Below, one piece after another: positions 35,263 through 43,414 of a DNA stretch of 64,000 nt (within the stretch, counting starts at the first letter, position 1; every line of letters starts with the position of its first letter). Made by a program: the position numbers and the translations under genes. Origin of the DNA: an uncultured Granulosicoccaceae bacterium (lineage in GTDB: Bacteria > Pseudomonadota > Gammaproteobacteria > Granulosicoccales > Granulosicoccaceae); assembly GCA_938035525.1 (NCBI GenBank), contig CALHOI010000020.1:54602-118601 (forward strand), in the 5' to 3' direction. Under the pieces are notes generated by a model, which did no database searches, was not told the DNA's origin, and worked only from the letters and a program-made list of their open reading frames with translations.

Positions 35263-36300
35263 TTGAACTTAGAAGGACAAAAAACAGCATTGGCTGAGCG
35301 ACGCGAATTGGATGATCAATTTGCCTTTCCAATGTTCATTCTCAGCGTTATTTTTTTGACTCTGCTGACCGGCATCATCGTCACTTGGGTAGATATGCCC
35401 CGAGTTGCTGAGTTGGCACAATTGGACGTTGAAAGTGCGCTGACAAACACGACTTCAGGCGAAACAGTTGATGCTAAAAGCGCAGACCCGATACATCAAA
35501 ATGCGGCAACCGAGGCAGTTCATCTGGCCGAGTCAGCGCATCGAGTGGGACGCAATCTGTTCATTGCCCTGCTTTGCATCTGGCCTTTATTCTGGATAGA
35601 GTTTGCCTACAACTTCTCTACGGCCAGACATGCAGACGGGTCACGTAAACCACAATTACAACGCCTGCTGGCCTGCGTTATACCTCCATTGCGAATCGGT
35701 ACAGTTTCTGACGCATGGGGTGATCGTATGTGGCTTCCCTCACTCAGTTGGCAGCACCCCGGCAGAGATTTATCAAATCTACTGTCGCGCATCTTCAGCA
35801 AACCTATGCTGCTCATCGCTATGTTGATACTGCCCATTCTGTTAATCGAGTTTGTTTTTAAAAACGCAGTACAACACTATTTTTGGCTACGCATGCTGTT
35901 GCATCTGGCCACCGGATTTATCTGGCTGGCCTTTACGCTCGAATTCATTGTCATGATCAGCGCTACCGATAAGAAACTGAAATACATCAAACAGAACTGG
36001 ATTGATCTGGTTATTATTCTGCTGCCATTGGTGTCTTTTTTACGCACGCTTAGGGTGTTGCGCCTGGCTAGACTGGCCAAGGTTCAAAAAATCGCCAAAC
36101 TCGGGCGAATTTATCGTGTTCGCAGCCTGGGTATGAAAGCCTCAAGGGCATTGATGACCGTGGGTTTTATCCGCCGTGTGCTAAGAATCTCTCCAGAAAA
36201 GCGCTTGGCAAAGCTGAAAGAACAGCATCAAGAGCAATTGTTGGAACTAACAGAGTTAAAATCAGAGATAGACACGTTAGAATCAAGCTTGGGTAAATAA
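35263..36300 (+). CDS. Membrane protein with voltage-sensor domain, no pore, C-terminal coiled coil
   Basis: A 345-residue protein, TTG start. Two N-terminal transmembrane helices (residues 22-45 and 95-118) with a long periplasmic loop come first. From about residue 185 there is a voltage-sensor-like four-helix unit: S1 (MLLIAMLILPILLIEFVF), S2 ending in the acidic FTLEFIVMI, S3 with NWIDLVIILL, then an S4 with Arg or Lys every third residue (RTLRVLRLARLAKVQK). No pore helix or K+/Na+ selectivity filter follows. Instead comes a basic linker and a coiled coil to the end (LKEQHQEQLLELTELKSEIDTLESSL split by heptads). That resembles Hv1/VSP-type sensors. It is followed after 15 bp by the DUF1801 gene. 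Confidence 0.75.
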   Translation: MNLEGQKTALAERRELDDQFAFPMFILSVIFLTLLTGIIVTWVDMPRVAELAQLDVESALTNTTSGETVDAKSADPIHQNAATEAVHLAESAHRVGRNLFIALLCIWPLFWIEFAYNFSTARHADGSRKPQLQRLLACVIPPLRIGTVSDAWGDRMWLPSLSWQHPGRDLSNLLSRIFSKPMLLIAMLILPILLIEFVFKNAVQHYFWLRMLLHLATGFIWLAFTLEFIVMISATDKKLKYIKQNWIDLVIILLPLVSFLRTLRVLRLARLAKVQKIAKLGRIYRVRSLGMKASRALMTVGFIRRVLRISPEKRLAKLKEQHQEQLLELTELKSEIDTLESSLGK

Positions 36301-36315
36301 ACGCGGGAGCAAAAC

Positions 36316-36774
36316 ATGTCCACCTTGTTTGAGACGCCTAAACAATACATCGAACAACTCCCTGCAGATCGCAAAAAAGTGGTCTCCAAAATTAGAACAG
36401 TATTAAGAAAAAACTTGCCTGATGGGTTTAAAGAAGAAATGAGCTACAACATGCTTGGGTACGTGGTGCCGCACAAGCTTTACCCTGATGGGTATCACTG
36501 TGACCCATCTAAACCACTGCCCTTCATCAATTTAGCATCACAAAAAAATTTCATAGCGCTTTATCACATGGGAATCTACTCTGACCCCAAATTAATGGCG
36601 TGGTTTACTAAAGGCTATGCAAAGGCGGTAGATGGAAAACTTGATATGGGAAAATCGTGCATACGCTTTAAAAAAATGGATAATATTCCTTACGAGCTAA
36701 TTGGTGAGCTTGCGACAAAAGTGACACCGCAGCAGTGGATTAAAGTGTACGAAAAAGCCCGATCGACTGCTTAG
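36316..36774 (+). CDS. DUF1801 protein (YdhG-like)
   Basis: A 152-residue cytoplasmic protein with a GGGAG ribosome-binding site seven bases ahead of its ATG. EEMSYNMLGYVVP and KNFIALYHMGIYSD, then CIRFKKMDNIPYELI are the DUF1801 signature; members are about 110-160 residues, adopt an alpha/beta fold, and have no established function. Base composition is A/T-rich compared with neighbours. A 51-bp segment of it is duplicated just after its stop codon. Confidence 0.85.
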   Translation: MSTLFETPKQYIEQLPADRKKVVSKIRTVLRKNLPDGFKEEMSYNMLGYVVPHKLYPDGYHCDPSKPLPFINLASQKNFIALYHMGIYSDPKLMAWFTKGYAKAVDGKLDMGKSCIRFKKMDNIPYELIGELATKVTPQQWIKVYEKARSTA

Positions 36775-36777
36775 TAA

Positions 36778-36828
36778 CAAAAAAATTTCATAGTGCGTTA
36801 TCACGTAAGAATCTACTCTGACCCCAAA
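36778..36828. repeat. Diverged 51-bp duplication of internal DUF1801 coding sequence
   Basis: This stretch matches 36541-36591 at 46 of 51 positions, in the same orientation, starting CAAAAAAATTTCATAG and ending CTACTCTGACCCCAAA. It begins five bases after the DUF1801 stop codon region and ends 6 bp before the next gene's stop. Confidence 0.95.
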
Positions 36829-36834
36829 CTTTAA

Positions 36835-37110
36835 TTAACGGCCACCAAACTGGTGTAAGAATTCGCGACCGCTGTGAGTTACGGTAAGCAAATAGTCTTG
36901 CTCAGTACTAAATGACAACAACTGCTCGGTGCTGAGCAAAGATTGCGGTGGCGTGGATTGCTCTACAAAGTGATAGCTGCCCAGCACATCCAAATGCAGA
37001 AAGAAAATATCATCACATTCCCGACCAAGATCTTTCCAAGCCTCTACCAACACAACTCCGGAAACCCCTTCTGAGCCTAGCTTGGTTAGCAGCGATAAGA
37101 TAGAAAGCAA
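36835..37110 (-). CDS. Small winged-helix-like protein, start uncertain
   Basis: The 91-residue frame from TTG 37110 ends in YLLTVTHSGREFL, the typical last wing of small winged-helix proteins, and has a helix-rich beginning. The frame stays open 12 more codons upstream and encodes RIRNQYLLSILSLL, which looks like the natural first helix, but there is no ATG, GTG or TTG there; an ATC sits at 37125 where a start would be expected. Either translation begins at TTG 37110, or a rare ATC is used, or the start has been lost. No signal peptide. Function unknown. Confidence 0.5.
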   Translation of the reverse strand: MLSILSLLTKLGSEGVSGVVLVEAWKDLGRECDDIFFLHLDVLGSYHFVEQSTPPQSLLSTEQLLSFSTEQDYLLTVTHSGREFLHQFGGR

Positions 37111-37163
37111 ATACTGATTTCTGATGCGTAAAGTTGAGATAGTGAGGTATCCGCGTTAATAGC

Positions 37164-39548
37164 CTAGGTTATAGCTGTTGGCATTCGAGCGAATCGCCTG
37201 TGAAGAAATAATAATAGTAGCAACATTAGCGTACACCGATGCAAGCTACCTGCTCCTTGCGGCTGCACACCCACTTGCTCGTCAGTTGACCACTTAAGCA
37301 TGCTTTGAAATGAATCTGCCACAGCTTCAGCGCTCTCAACGCTGCCAGCCAAACACAACCCTGGAGACAAACATAAATCGAGAGCATGCTCGCCTTCAGC
37401 AACCAGGTGCAGCTGGCTTCCCAATACCCCACATTGAGTCACCGACACATAACTTGAGATGTTGGGTGTTAGGGTTGCAACACCATGGTTTAAATCTTGA
37501 CTACCAGCCAGGGCATTACATAATCGCACTGATTGTCTGGCAGGCAATAGCGTATCCATCTCACCATGCAGTATGAACATCGGTGGAGTTGTAGTTGAGC
37601 GATCTCGAATAATGTCAGGAAAACTGTTATCACGCACTATTGCCGATTCGATATCGAGCGATTCGATACTACTGCCCGTGACTGTTTCAAGAATCTTCAA
37701 ACCTGTTTCATTGAGATACGTACCTGATCGAATTTGCATGGCAAAATCGGCGAAATCGGTGGGCGGATAGAACAGAATTGCGCGGTCAATTTCCTGTGAG
37801 CGGTAAGTTGCCAAAGACAAGGCCAAATGTGCCCCTGCCGATTGCCCAAACAGAATAGGGTTACCCGCTATATTGAATTCACTTTGCCGCTCTTTGACCC
37901 AGTCCAGGGCGTTATTAACATCGCTTAGAATATCGTCAAGACTCGCGTCGTTGCAGGCCACATTTCCATCCGCTTCTCCAATCAATCGATAAAAAGGTGC
38001 GAATACCACAAACCCTTGATTGGTAAAATGGGTAGCTGTGCTTTCTATGCCAATAAACCCGCTGGCTCGATGCTGCCAACTGCCACCATGCAGTGCAACC
38101 ATAGCTTTTCGAGTTTCTCCATTATCTGTTGGAATATATACTCGCATCTCTAGTTCACACGTTCCGCGCACAGTTTCAACTGTCTTGTAATTAAAACGTC
38201 GCATAAACGGTTGCTCTAGCCCTTCAATGGTTAACACACCTATATCGAATCGCGACCCGGCGTTGTGAGTCCACTGACCCAGTTGGGACGTAAAGGAGGA
38301 TGCATTGCCCAAGCGTTGTGGGTTTAACGCAACATCACAATATTCCGCTATGCCAGTGCTGTTGTAGTGCATTGTTTCCGAGCAGTTTTGATCTGAATAG
38401 ATTGCATTGCCAGCGTGAATAGCAGGATCCACGATCGCGCAATCCGCGGAAGCATGCCCGTATGCTTTAGCTGGATTGGGTTCTGCAAAATAAGCAGATC
38501 CGGCCTGACATGCTGCGGCGTCAGCTAAAATCTGATCAACCGAGCCTGGAGCACCAAATAGCAATAAAGCGAGAATTTGCTGGCGATTTTGTCGGATAAA
38601 CTCGAGTGATATTGGAAAGCGTGCATTGGGTTGTAACAGTTGATATAAAGCCAGCAGGTGAGTGTCGCTGGCTTCAGGCAAGACTATATCGATACGGCCA
38701 TTGTCTAAAGCATCTGATAAGTTTTCGTTTGCAGTGCGCTCAATGTCGCTAAGCTCGGTATCAAGTCGAGCGCTGTTGAAGGTGTCGTTGATGCGATCTT
38801 CAATATAATTCTCAAGGATGCCTGCCAGTACAGTATCGTCGACGTTAACACTCACAGAAAACTCTGCCAGGTCCCCTTCAAGCGAAAGCTCGGGAAACAG
38901 GCTGAGTGTGGTTTCTGAGGTCCACTGCGGGTTAAGTGTGAGCGTTGCCTGCAGATAAAACCGCGCGGGCCCAACTGCTTCAAAATCAAAACTATCTCGT
39001 GCAAGGTTTTGGCACGAACCGAGTCGTATACCCACAATTTGCCGGGCAACCCCAGTGCTCAAAATGTTTGCAGATATATCAAGTGAGATGACGACAGGGT
39101 CGTAGAGCGAATCAAGCGTTAGCGATAGCGAAGATTCAGAAGCAAGCCTGATATCGGTATCCATGGTGAGTATGACAGTGCGATTGCAACCATCCTCTAA
39201 AGTGATATCGCTCGATGATTCCTGGTATAGCAATTCACCGTTAGCCAAACTGAAACCTGACTCGTTGATTGTTTCAGCGATGTTGTTATACAAGTCTCGG
39301 GACACTGACTCCTGATTCGTGTCTTCAAGCACCTCTTGCAAATCCTGCACGGTTACTGTGACTGTTTCTGCGTACGCCGGATTGTTGAACAGGGACAAAG
39401 CGACGCTTAAAGCGACTCCTAAAGCCGGAAAAGCCAAAGCCGGAAAAGCGCCGCCTTTTGTCAACGATTTTAGTGTTGTTGGAAATTTAATTTCGGCGCA
39501 CCTGAGGTTGCTCGACACATCGAGCCTTAGTATCCCAGATACCGGCAC
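37164..39548 (-). CDS. Secreted alpha/beta hydrolase with beta-rich N-domain and GlyGly-CTERM-like tail
   Basis: About 794 residues in the longest frame (GTG 39548); a TTG at 39461 would start directly at the signal peptide, which ends AYA-ETV. Residues about 60-350 form a beta-rich domain of unknown type. The last 330 residues are an alpha/beta hydrolase of the esterase/lipase (BD-FAE-like) kind: oxyanion motif HGGSWQHR, nucleophile GQSAGAHLALS, and FILHGEMDTLLPARQSV with the acid; the His follows near EGEHALD. The C-terminus has GAGS, a leucine-rich helix (LMLLLLLFL) and a basic end (HRRF), matching the GlyGly-CTERM-type sorting tail. Probably a surface-anchored esterase. Confidence 0.75.
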   Translation of the reverse strand: MPVSGILRLDVSSNLRCAEIKFPTTLKSLTKGGAFPALAFPALGVALSVALSLFNNPAYAETVTVTVQDLQEVLEDTNQESVSRDLYNNIAETINESGFSLANGELLYQESSSDITLEDGCNRTVILTMDTDIRLASESSLSLTLDSLYDPVVISLDISANILSTGVARQIVGIRLGSCQNLARDSFDFEAVGPARFYLQATLTLNPQWTSETTLSLFPELSLEGDLAEFSVSVNVDDTVLAGILENYIEDRINDTFNSARLDTELSDIERTANENLSDALDNGRIDIVLPEASDTHLLALYQLLQPNARFPISLEFIRQNRQQILALLLFGAPGSVDQILADAAACQAGSAYFAEPNPAKAYGHASADCAIVDPAIHAGNAIYSDQNCSETMHYNSTGIAEYCDVALNPQRLGNASSFTSQLGQWTHNAGSRFDIGVLTIEGLEQPFMRRFNYKTVETVRGTCELEMRVYIPTDNGETRKAMVALHGGSWQHRASGFIGIESTATHFTNQGFVVFAPFYRLIGEADGNVACNDASLDDILSDVNNALDWVKERQSEFNIAGNPILFGQSAGAHLALSLATYRSQEIDRAILFYPPTDFADFAMQIRSGTYLNETGLKILETVTGSSIESLDIESAIVRDNSFPDIIRDRSTTTPPMFILHGEMDTLLPARQSVRLCNALAGSQDLNHGVATLTPNISSYVSVTQCGVLGSQLHLVAEGEHALDLCLSPGLCLAGSVESAEAVADSFQSMLKWSTDEQVGVQPQGAGSLHRCTLMLLLLLFLHRRFARMPTAIT
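39421..39450. repeat. 15-bp tandem pair inside the hydrolase signal peptide
   Basis: AAAGCCGGAAAAGCC and AAAGCCGGAAAAGCG stand side by side and encode FPAL-A/G repeats in the signal-peptide region, in frame, so the duplication lengthens the h-region by five residues. Confidence 0.9.
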
Positions 39549-39826
39549 CTAAACAATGCAAATTGCTATTAAATATTCCGGGAATTCGCCAGTGTTGGGG
39601 TTGTTCGCCAAAAAATGTCAGCTACGCCACACAAATGCTCGCAAATCCGCACCCGTTAACCGGCGAAATTATACGCTTGGCCTTTTCCACACTGTAACAA
39701 CGCTCTAAGCTGGTGTAAGCTGTAGGCGCTGGGCTCTTTGGCACACGCATGCTGGTCATTCATGCGTGCCTGGCCCTGCGTCAACACGACCATATCGGTA
39801 GAAAACAATTCGACTGGAGCCCATGG

Positions 39827-40369
39827 ATGTTTCAAGCTGCTAACAAACCTCAGACCGCTTACAAGCCCGCCTTTTGGAGATACACGGCTTTTCTGTTTTT
39901 CGCGATTTTTACCTCTCACGCAAGCTTTGCCAACAGCCACCCAGAGGGTACGATTCTGGTACACGGCAACATTGAGGCCACCGAGGAAGGACAAAAAACC
40001 AAAAAAATTGAGGTAAATCTGGAAACCCTAAGTGCGCTGGAAGCAACCACATTTACAACTTCAGCGCCCTGGACTGACAAACCAACCGAATACACTGGCG
40101 TTAGAGTCAGTACTTTTCTGGACAGTATCGGCGCGTTGTCGACAACCTTCAAAGCCATAGCCGGCAACGAATATCAATATGTGCTTAGCGACATAGACTT
40201 CGACAAATACCCCATTATTATTGCCTATCAAAAAGATGGTGAGATACTCAACGCCAGAACACTTGGTCCTTTTTTGATTATGTTCCCTTTTGATGATTTT
40301 CCTGAATTGCTGAACGAGAAGAACAAAGCTGCTTCGGTTTGGCAATTAACCGAATTGGAAATTCTTTGA
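39827..40369 (+). CDS. Periplasmic molybdopterin-oxidoreductase-fold protein
   Basis: About 180 residues from ATG 39827, with GGAG eight bases ahead; the 26-residue longer frame lacks one. A signal peptide ends SFA-NSH. ATTFTTSAPWTD and YTGVRVSTFLDSIGA, then YQYVLSDIDFDKYPIIIAYQKDGE and GPFLIMFPFDDFPEL ... VWQLTELEI are the motifs of the small SUOX-like fold (Pfam Oxidored_molyb) often found next to sensor kinases. No conserved molybdenum-ligand cysteine is visible, so it may be a ligand- or interaction-only protein. Its TGA stop overlaps the kinase start (TTGA), so the two are translationally coupled. Confidence 0.8.
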   Translation: MFQAANKPQTAYKPAFWRYTAFLFFAIFTSHASFANSHPEGTILVHGNIEATEEGQKTKKIEVNLETLSALEATTFTTSAPWTDKPTEYTGVRVSTFLDSIGALSTTFKAIAGNEYQYVLSDIDFDKYPIIIAYQKDGEILNARTLGPFLIMFPFDDFPELLNEKNKAASVWQLTELEIL

Positions 40370-42165
40370 AGGAAAAATCGCTCTTCACACTTCTTTTGCT
40401 GTGCATGATTGGCAGCGCTGCTGTCTTGTTTTTTACATTACAGGGCATTGACTCTATGCGCGCACGCTCGGCCAACATTGGCCCAGGCGGATTTAATTCT
40501 CTAATGCAACTTGACCGCGTGCTGGACGCTTATTCCGATTCGCTTGAACAGTACCTTCATGCTGGATTTGATTCAGAGCAAAAGAGCGGTTTGGCCGCTG
40601 AATACAGAAAAGAATTTAATATCATTTGGGGAAACATTGAGCACTTTAAACTGCGCTTTCTTCAAGACGGTAAAACCGAAACGCTGTTTGATATTTTCAA
40701 TCACGACGGAAAGCAATTTCTCACTGAGTTTGAGCCTTATATGGACCCGCAAAAAGACCTCAGCATTGAAGAGGCGTTGCTTGTGTTAAAAGAGCTCAAG
40801 CAGTTACAAAGCCAGGTTCATGACTTAGGGCTGGAGTACTTCTACAATTCACTGAGTTTTCGGGATACCTGGACGAAACGCCTGAATAACTTCCATACCT
40901 TGCTATTGTGGTTTTCAGCGGCATTCGCCGTCGCAGCTTGCTCTTTGGTCGCATTTCTTATTCGGTCCAATAACAGAAAGAACCTGCTAATGCGTAAAGC
41001 AGAAGACGCTCAATCTGAACTAAGTAAAACAGTTACCGAGCTACGCAGCGGCCAACGTGAACAAAAAGCGAAGGATTCCTTTATTGCCACAGCCAGCCAC
41101 GACTTACGACAACCACTCCATGCTTTAGGGTTGTTTCTTGGCTCATTGGAAGGGCATGTACACACCGAGAAAGGTCGTAGCACCTTAAAAGATGCAGTGC
41201 AATGTTCAGACAATCTAGGCAGCTTGTTCAATAGCATGCTCGATTTATCTCGATTGGATGCCGGTATTGTCACCGTGGAGAAAAATCACTTCAGGTTAAC
41301 CCCACTGCTACAAGAACTCGAGCAGGAATTTCTTGTGAAGGCGCACGAAAAGTCCATTGAACTTAAATTGAACCTGTCTGATTGTACTGTGTATACAGAT
41401 TCAATTTTATTGTCTCGAGTTATCAGAAATATTGTTGAAAATGCGTTGCTACACAGTGGCGCGGAAACGATTACCATTAGCTGCTCAATGAAAGGTGCTC
41501 GCCAGCAGATAGAAATTGAAGACAATGGCCATGGCATTGCCAAAATGGAGCAAGAAAAGATTTTCAATGAGTACTATCAAATCAATAGCAAGCCTGACGG
41601 CAATACCAAAGGACTCGGTCTGGGTCTTTCTATTGTAAAACGCCTGTCAGACTTGATGGGGATTGATATTGCAATGCAATCCGATAGCCAATCGTATACG
41701 CGGTTTACAATGGGCATTGAAAGCGGAGATGTTGACAAGATAATCAACCCAGCAGTCGAAACTTTATCATCCACTGATACACCAGCAGAACACGTCGTCG
41801 TTGCGATCATTGATGATGATAAGAAAATATGCACCGCAATGGGTAGCATGCTGAGCAACTTCGATATTGACGTGGTTACAGCAATGTCAGCAAACGAAAT
41901 GATAGACAATATTGTTGAGTCCAACAAGTATCCGAACCTGGTTGTAGCCGACTATCAATTGCAAAAAGGCCAAACCGGCGATCAAGCAATACTACAATTA
42001 AAACGTGCCCTCAATCTGGATATTCCAGCCTTGATCGTTACAGGAGATACGTCTCCAGCTCAGGTTGCCGCCGCTAACGAAAGTGGTTACGACGTATTAC
42101 ACAAACCCGTTCAGCCTGCACTATTGCTGTCGAAAATTGCCAGTCTGGTGGCAGCGGAAAAATAG
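40366..42165 (+). CDS. Hybrid histidine kinase with C-terminal receiver
   Basis: About 599 residues from TTG 40366, which overlaps the upstream stop as TTGA and has GGAAA ahead. Two transmembrane helices (residues 5-25 and about 175-200) bracket a periplasmic helical sensor. The HisKA H box is ASHDLRQPLHALG (about residue 245), the N box NIVENALLHSG, the G boxes DNGHGIAK and KGLGLGLSIV. The receiver (from about residue 475) has DDD near its start, the phosphoacceptor in VVADYQL (about 529), and TGDT and HKPV later. The kinase likely senses the periplasmic Moco-fold protein encoded before it, and may act on a FixJ-like regulator such as the one at 45957. Confidence 0.9.
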   Translation: MKEKSLFTLLLLCMIGSAAVLFFTLQGIDSMRARSANIGPGGFNSLMQLDRVLDAYSDSLEQYLHAGFDSEQKSGLAAEYRKEFNIIWGNIEHFKLRFLQDGKTETLFDIFNHDGKQFLTEFEPYMDPQKDLSIEEALLVLKELKQLQSQVHDLGLEYFYNSLSFRDTWTKRLNNFHTLLLWFSAAFAVAACSLVAFLIRSNNRKNLLMRKAEDAQSELSKTVTELRSGQREQKAKDSFIATASHDLRQPLHALGLFLGSLEGHVHTEKGRSTLKDAVQCSDNLGSLFNSMLDLSRLDAGIVTVEKNHFRLTPLLQELEQEFLVKAHEKSIELKLNLSDCTVYTDSILLSRVIRNIVENALLHSGAETITISCSMKGARQQIEIEDNGHGIAKMEQEKIFNEYYQINSKPDGNTKGLGLGLSIVKRLSDLMGIDIAMQSDSQSYTRFTMGIESGDVDKIINPAVETLSSTDTPAEHVVVAIIDDDKKICTAMGSMLSNFDIDVVTAMSANEMIDNIVESNKYPNLVVADYQLQKGQTGDQAILQLKRALNLDIPALIVTGDTSPAQVAAANESGYDVLHKPVQPALLLSKIASLVAAEK

Positions 42166-42221
42166 TAGCAATCTGTACTTAATATGCAATTAAAGCCCTG
42201 AGAACATCGAAAGACTGCCCT

Positions 42222-42572
42222 TCACAGCCGTGCGATAGTGATTGCGTACAATGCAAAACTAAGCAACAAGCAAATCAAGACCACTGGACGAGCCGATTTC
42301 AACCATTGAGGCAAATGTTGAAATCGTAAAATATACAGCGCCGTACACATCATGAAAACACCCGAAATCAATGCAGCGAGCCCCCAGAAATTGTTTAAAT
42401 TTCTGATGCCATGCCAAAACGTATTCCACGCGCCAGCCGCAAATACCACACTGCCTATAACCCAGGCAAGATAGTCAGGCAATGGCTTGATTTTCTTACT
42501 CACTGCATAGGGCGCAGCAAACAACAAGCCTATCAACATACATACTGTGACAATGGTGCCCATTGGTAACAT
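42222..42572 (-). CDS. Small four-helix membrane protein, unknown
   Basis: 116 residues with four hydrophobic segments (residues 5-22, 36-55, 62-82, 93-113). GGAAG lies seven bases before the ATG. WNTFWHGIRNLNNFWG in the second loop is unusual and Trp-rich. No family recognised. Convergent with the hybrid-kinase gene. Confidence 0.6.
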   Translation of the reverse strand: MLPMGTIVTVCMLIGLLFAAPYAVSKKIKPLPDYLAWVIGSVVFAAGAWNTFWHGIRNLNNFWGLAALISGVFMMCTALYILRFQHLPQWLKSARPVVLICLLLSFALYAITIARL

Positions 42573-42798
42573 GGTGAGTCTTCCGTTTTAACAGTCTGTC
42601 GACCGAGTGATTGTCTCAAGCATACAACTATTCGGCGGTGCAATCAAAATTAGTGATAGTTGAAATCACAGGACATCATTTGACTATCTGTCCAATCTGC
42701 CGCAAGGTTAATAACAGCCCCACAAAGGCTGTTATAAGCACTCGTTTACTGGAATGATCTTTCAGTATTCGCCCACACTTCACATCATGAGGTGATTT

Positions 42799-43233
42799 AT
42801 GATTGCTTTGCACGAAGAGTACAAAGAAAACGACCATCAACACGACCAGCCTAAGAACACAGGTAACGCAAGTAATACTAATAATGTAGGGCTTGTACCT
42901 CGTAAATCAGCAGCAACATCCAAGCGTTATGCATTGGCAGCATTCGCCTCTGCCCAATCTTCACGGCTTTTAAGCGTCAGTAAATTCTATCAAGAGGTCT
43001 TGCAAAAGTTTTTGCAAACAAGAGCCAACCACCAAGAGCGCAAGGAAGAAAAATTGGCGCTCAATAGACTCCTGCAATTGGATGATGCCCTGTTAAGAGA
43101 CATGGGCATAAAACGCCATGATCTTGAAGCGGTTAAAAGTGGGAATCTGACGCTCGATGCCCTTAATAAACACGGGATTGTTGCCTCACGCGATAACAGC
43201 TCTAACACTAACATTAACTGGAAACAGCGTTAA
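42799..43233 (+). CDS. DUF1127-containing protein
   Basis: 144 residues with GAGGTG seven bases before the ATG. The N-terminal 80 residues are low-complexity; residues about 85-125 form a DUF1127 (YjiS-like) module: LALNRLLQLDDALLRDMGIKRHDLEAV. Short DUF1127 proteins bind RNA or regulate metabolism in alphaproteobacteria; this one is longer with an added N-terminal part. A strong terminator follows. Confidence 0.8.
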   Translation: MIALHEEYKENDHQHDQPKNTGNASNTNNVGLVPRKSAATSKRYALAAFASAQSSRLLSVSKFYQEVLQKFLQTRANHQERKEEKLALNRLLQLDDALLRDMGIKRHDLEAVKSGNLTLDALNKHGIVASRDNSSNTNINWKQR

Positions 43234-43251
43234 TAAGCAGGTATCCCTTAA

Positions 43252-43282
43252 GGCGACGCAACTTATAGCGTCGCCTCTTTTT
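43252..43282 (+). terminator. Strong rho-independent terminator
   Basis: GGCGACGC and GCGTCGCC make an 8-bp perfect stem with an 8-base loop, followed by TCTTTTT. It ends the DUF1127 gene. Confidence 0.95.
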
Positions 43283-43414
43283 AATTTCTGCGGCTTTGAC
43301 TCCCTAATGGCTTCTAATGCAGGACTTCAACCGCGCCGGCATGAATCTACACTCATCAAGATGCGCTTATTGTGCTGCGCTCATTGAACCGCGCTTACTG
43401 TTCAAAGCTAAGCG

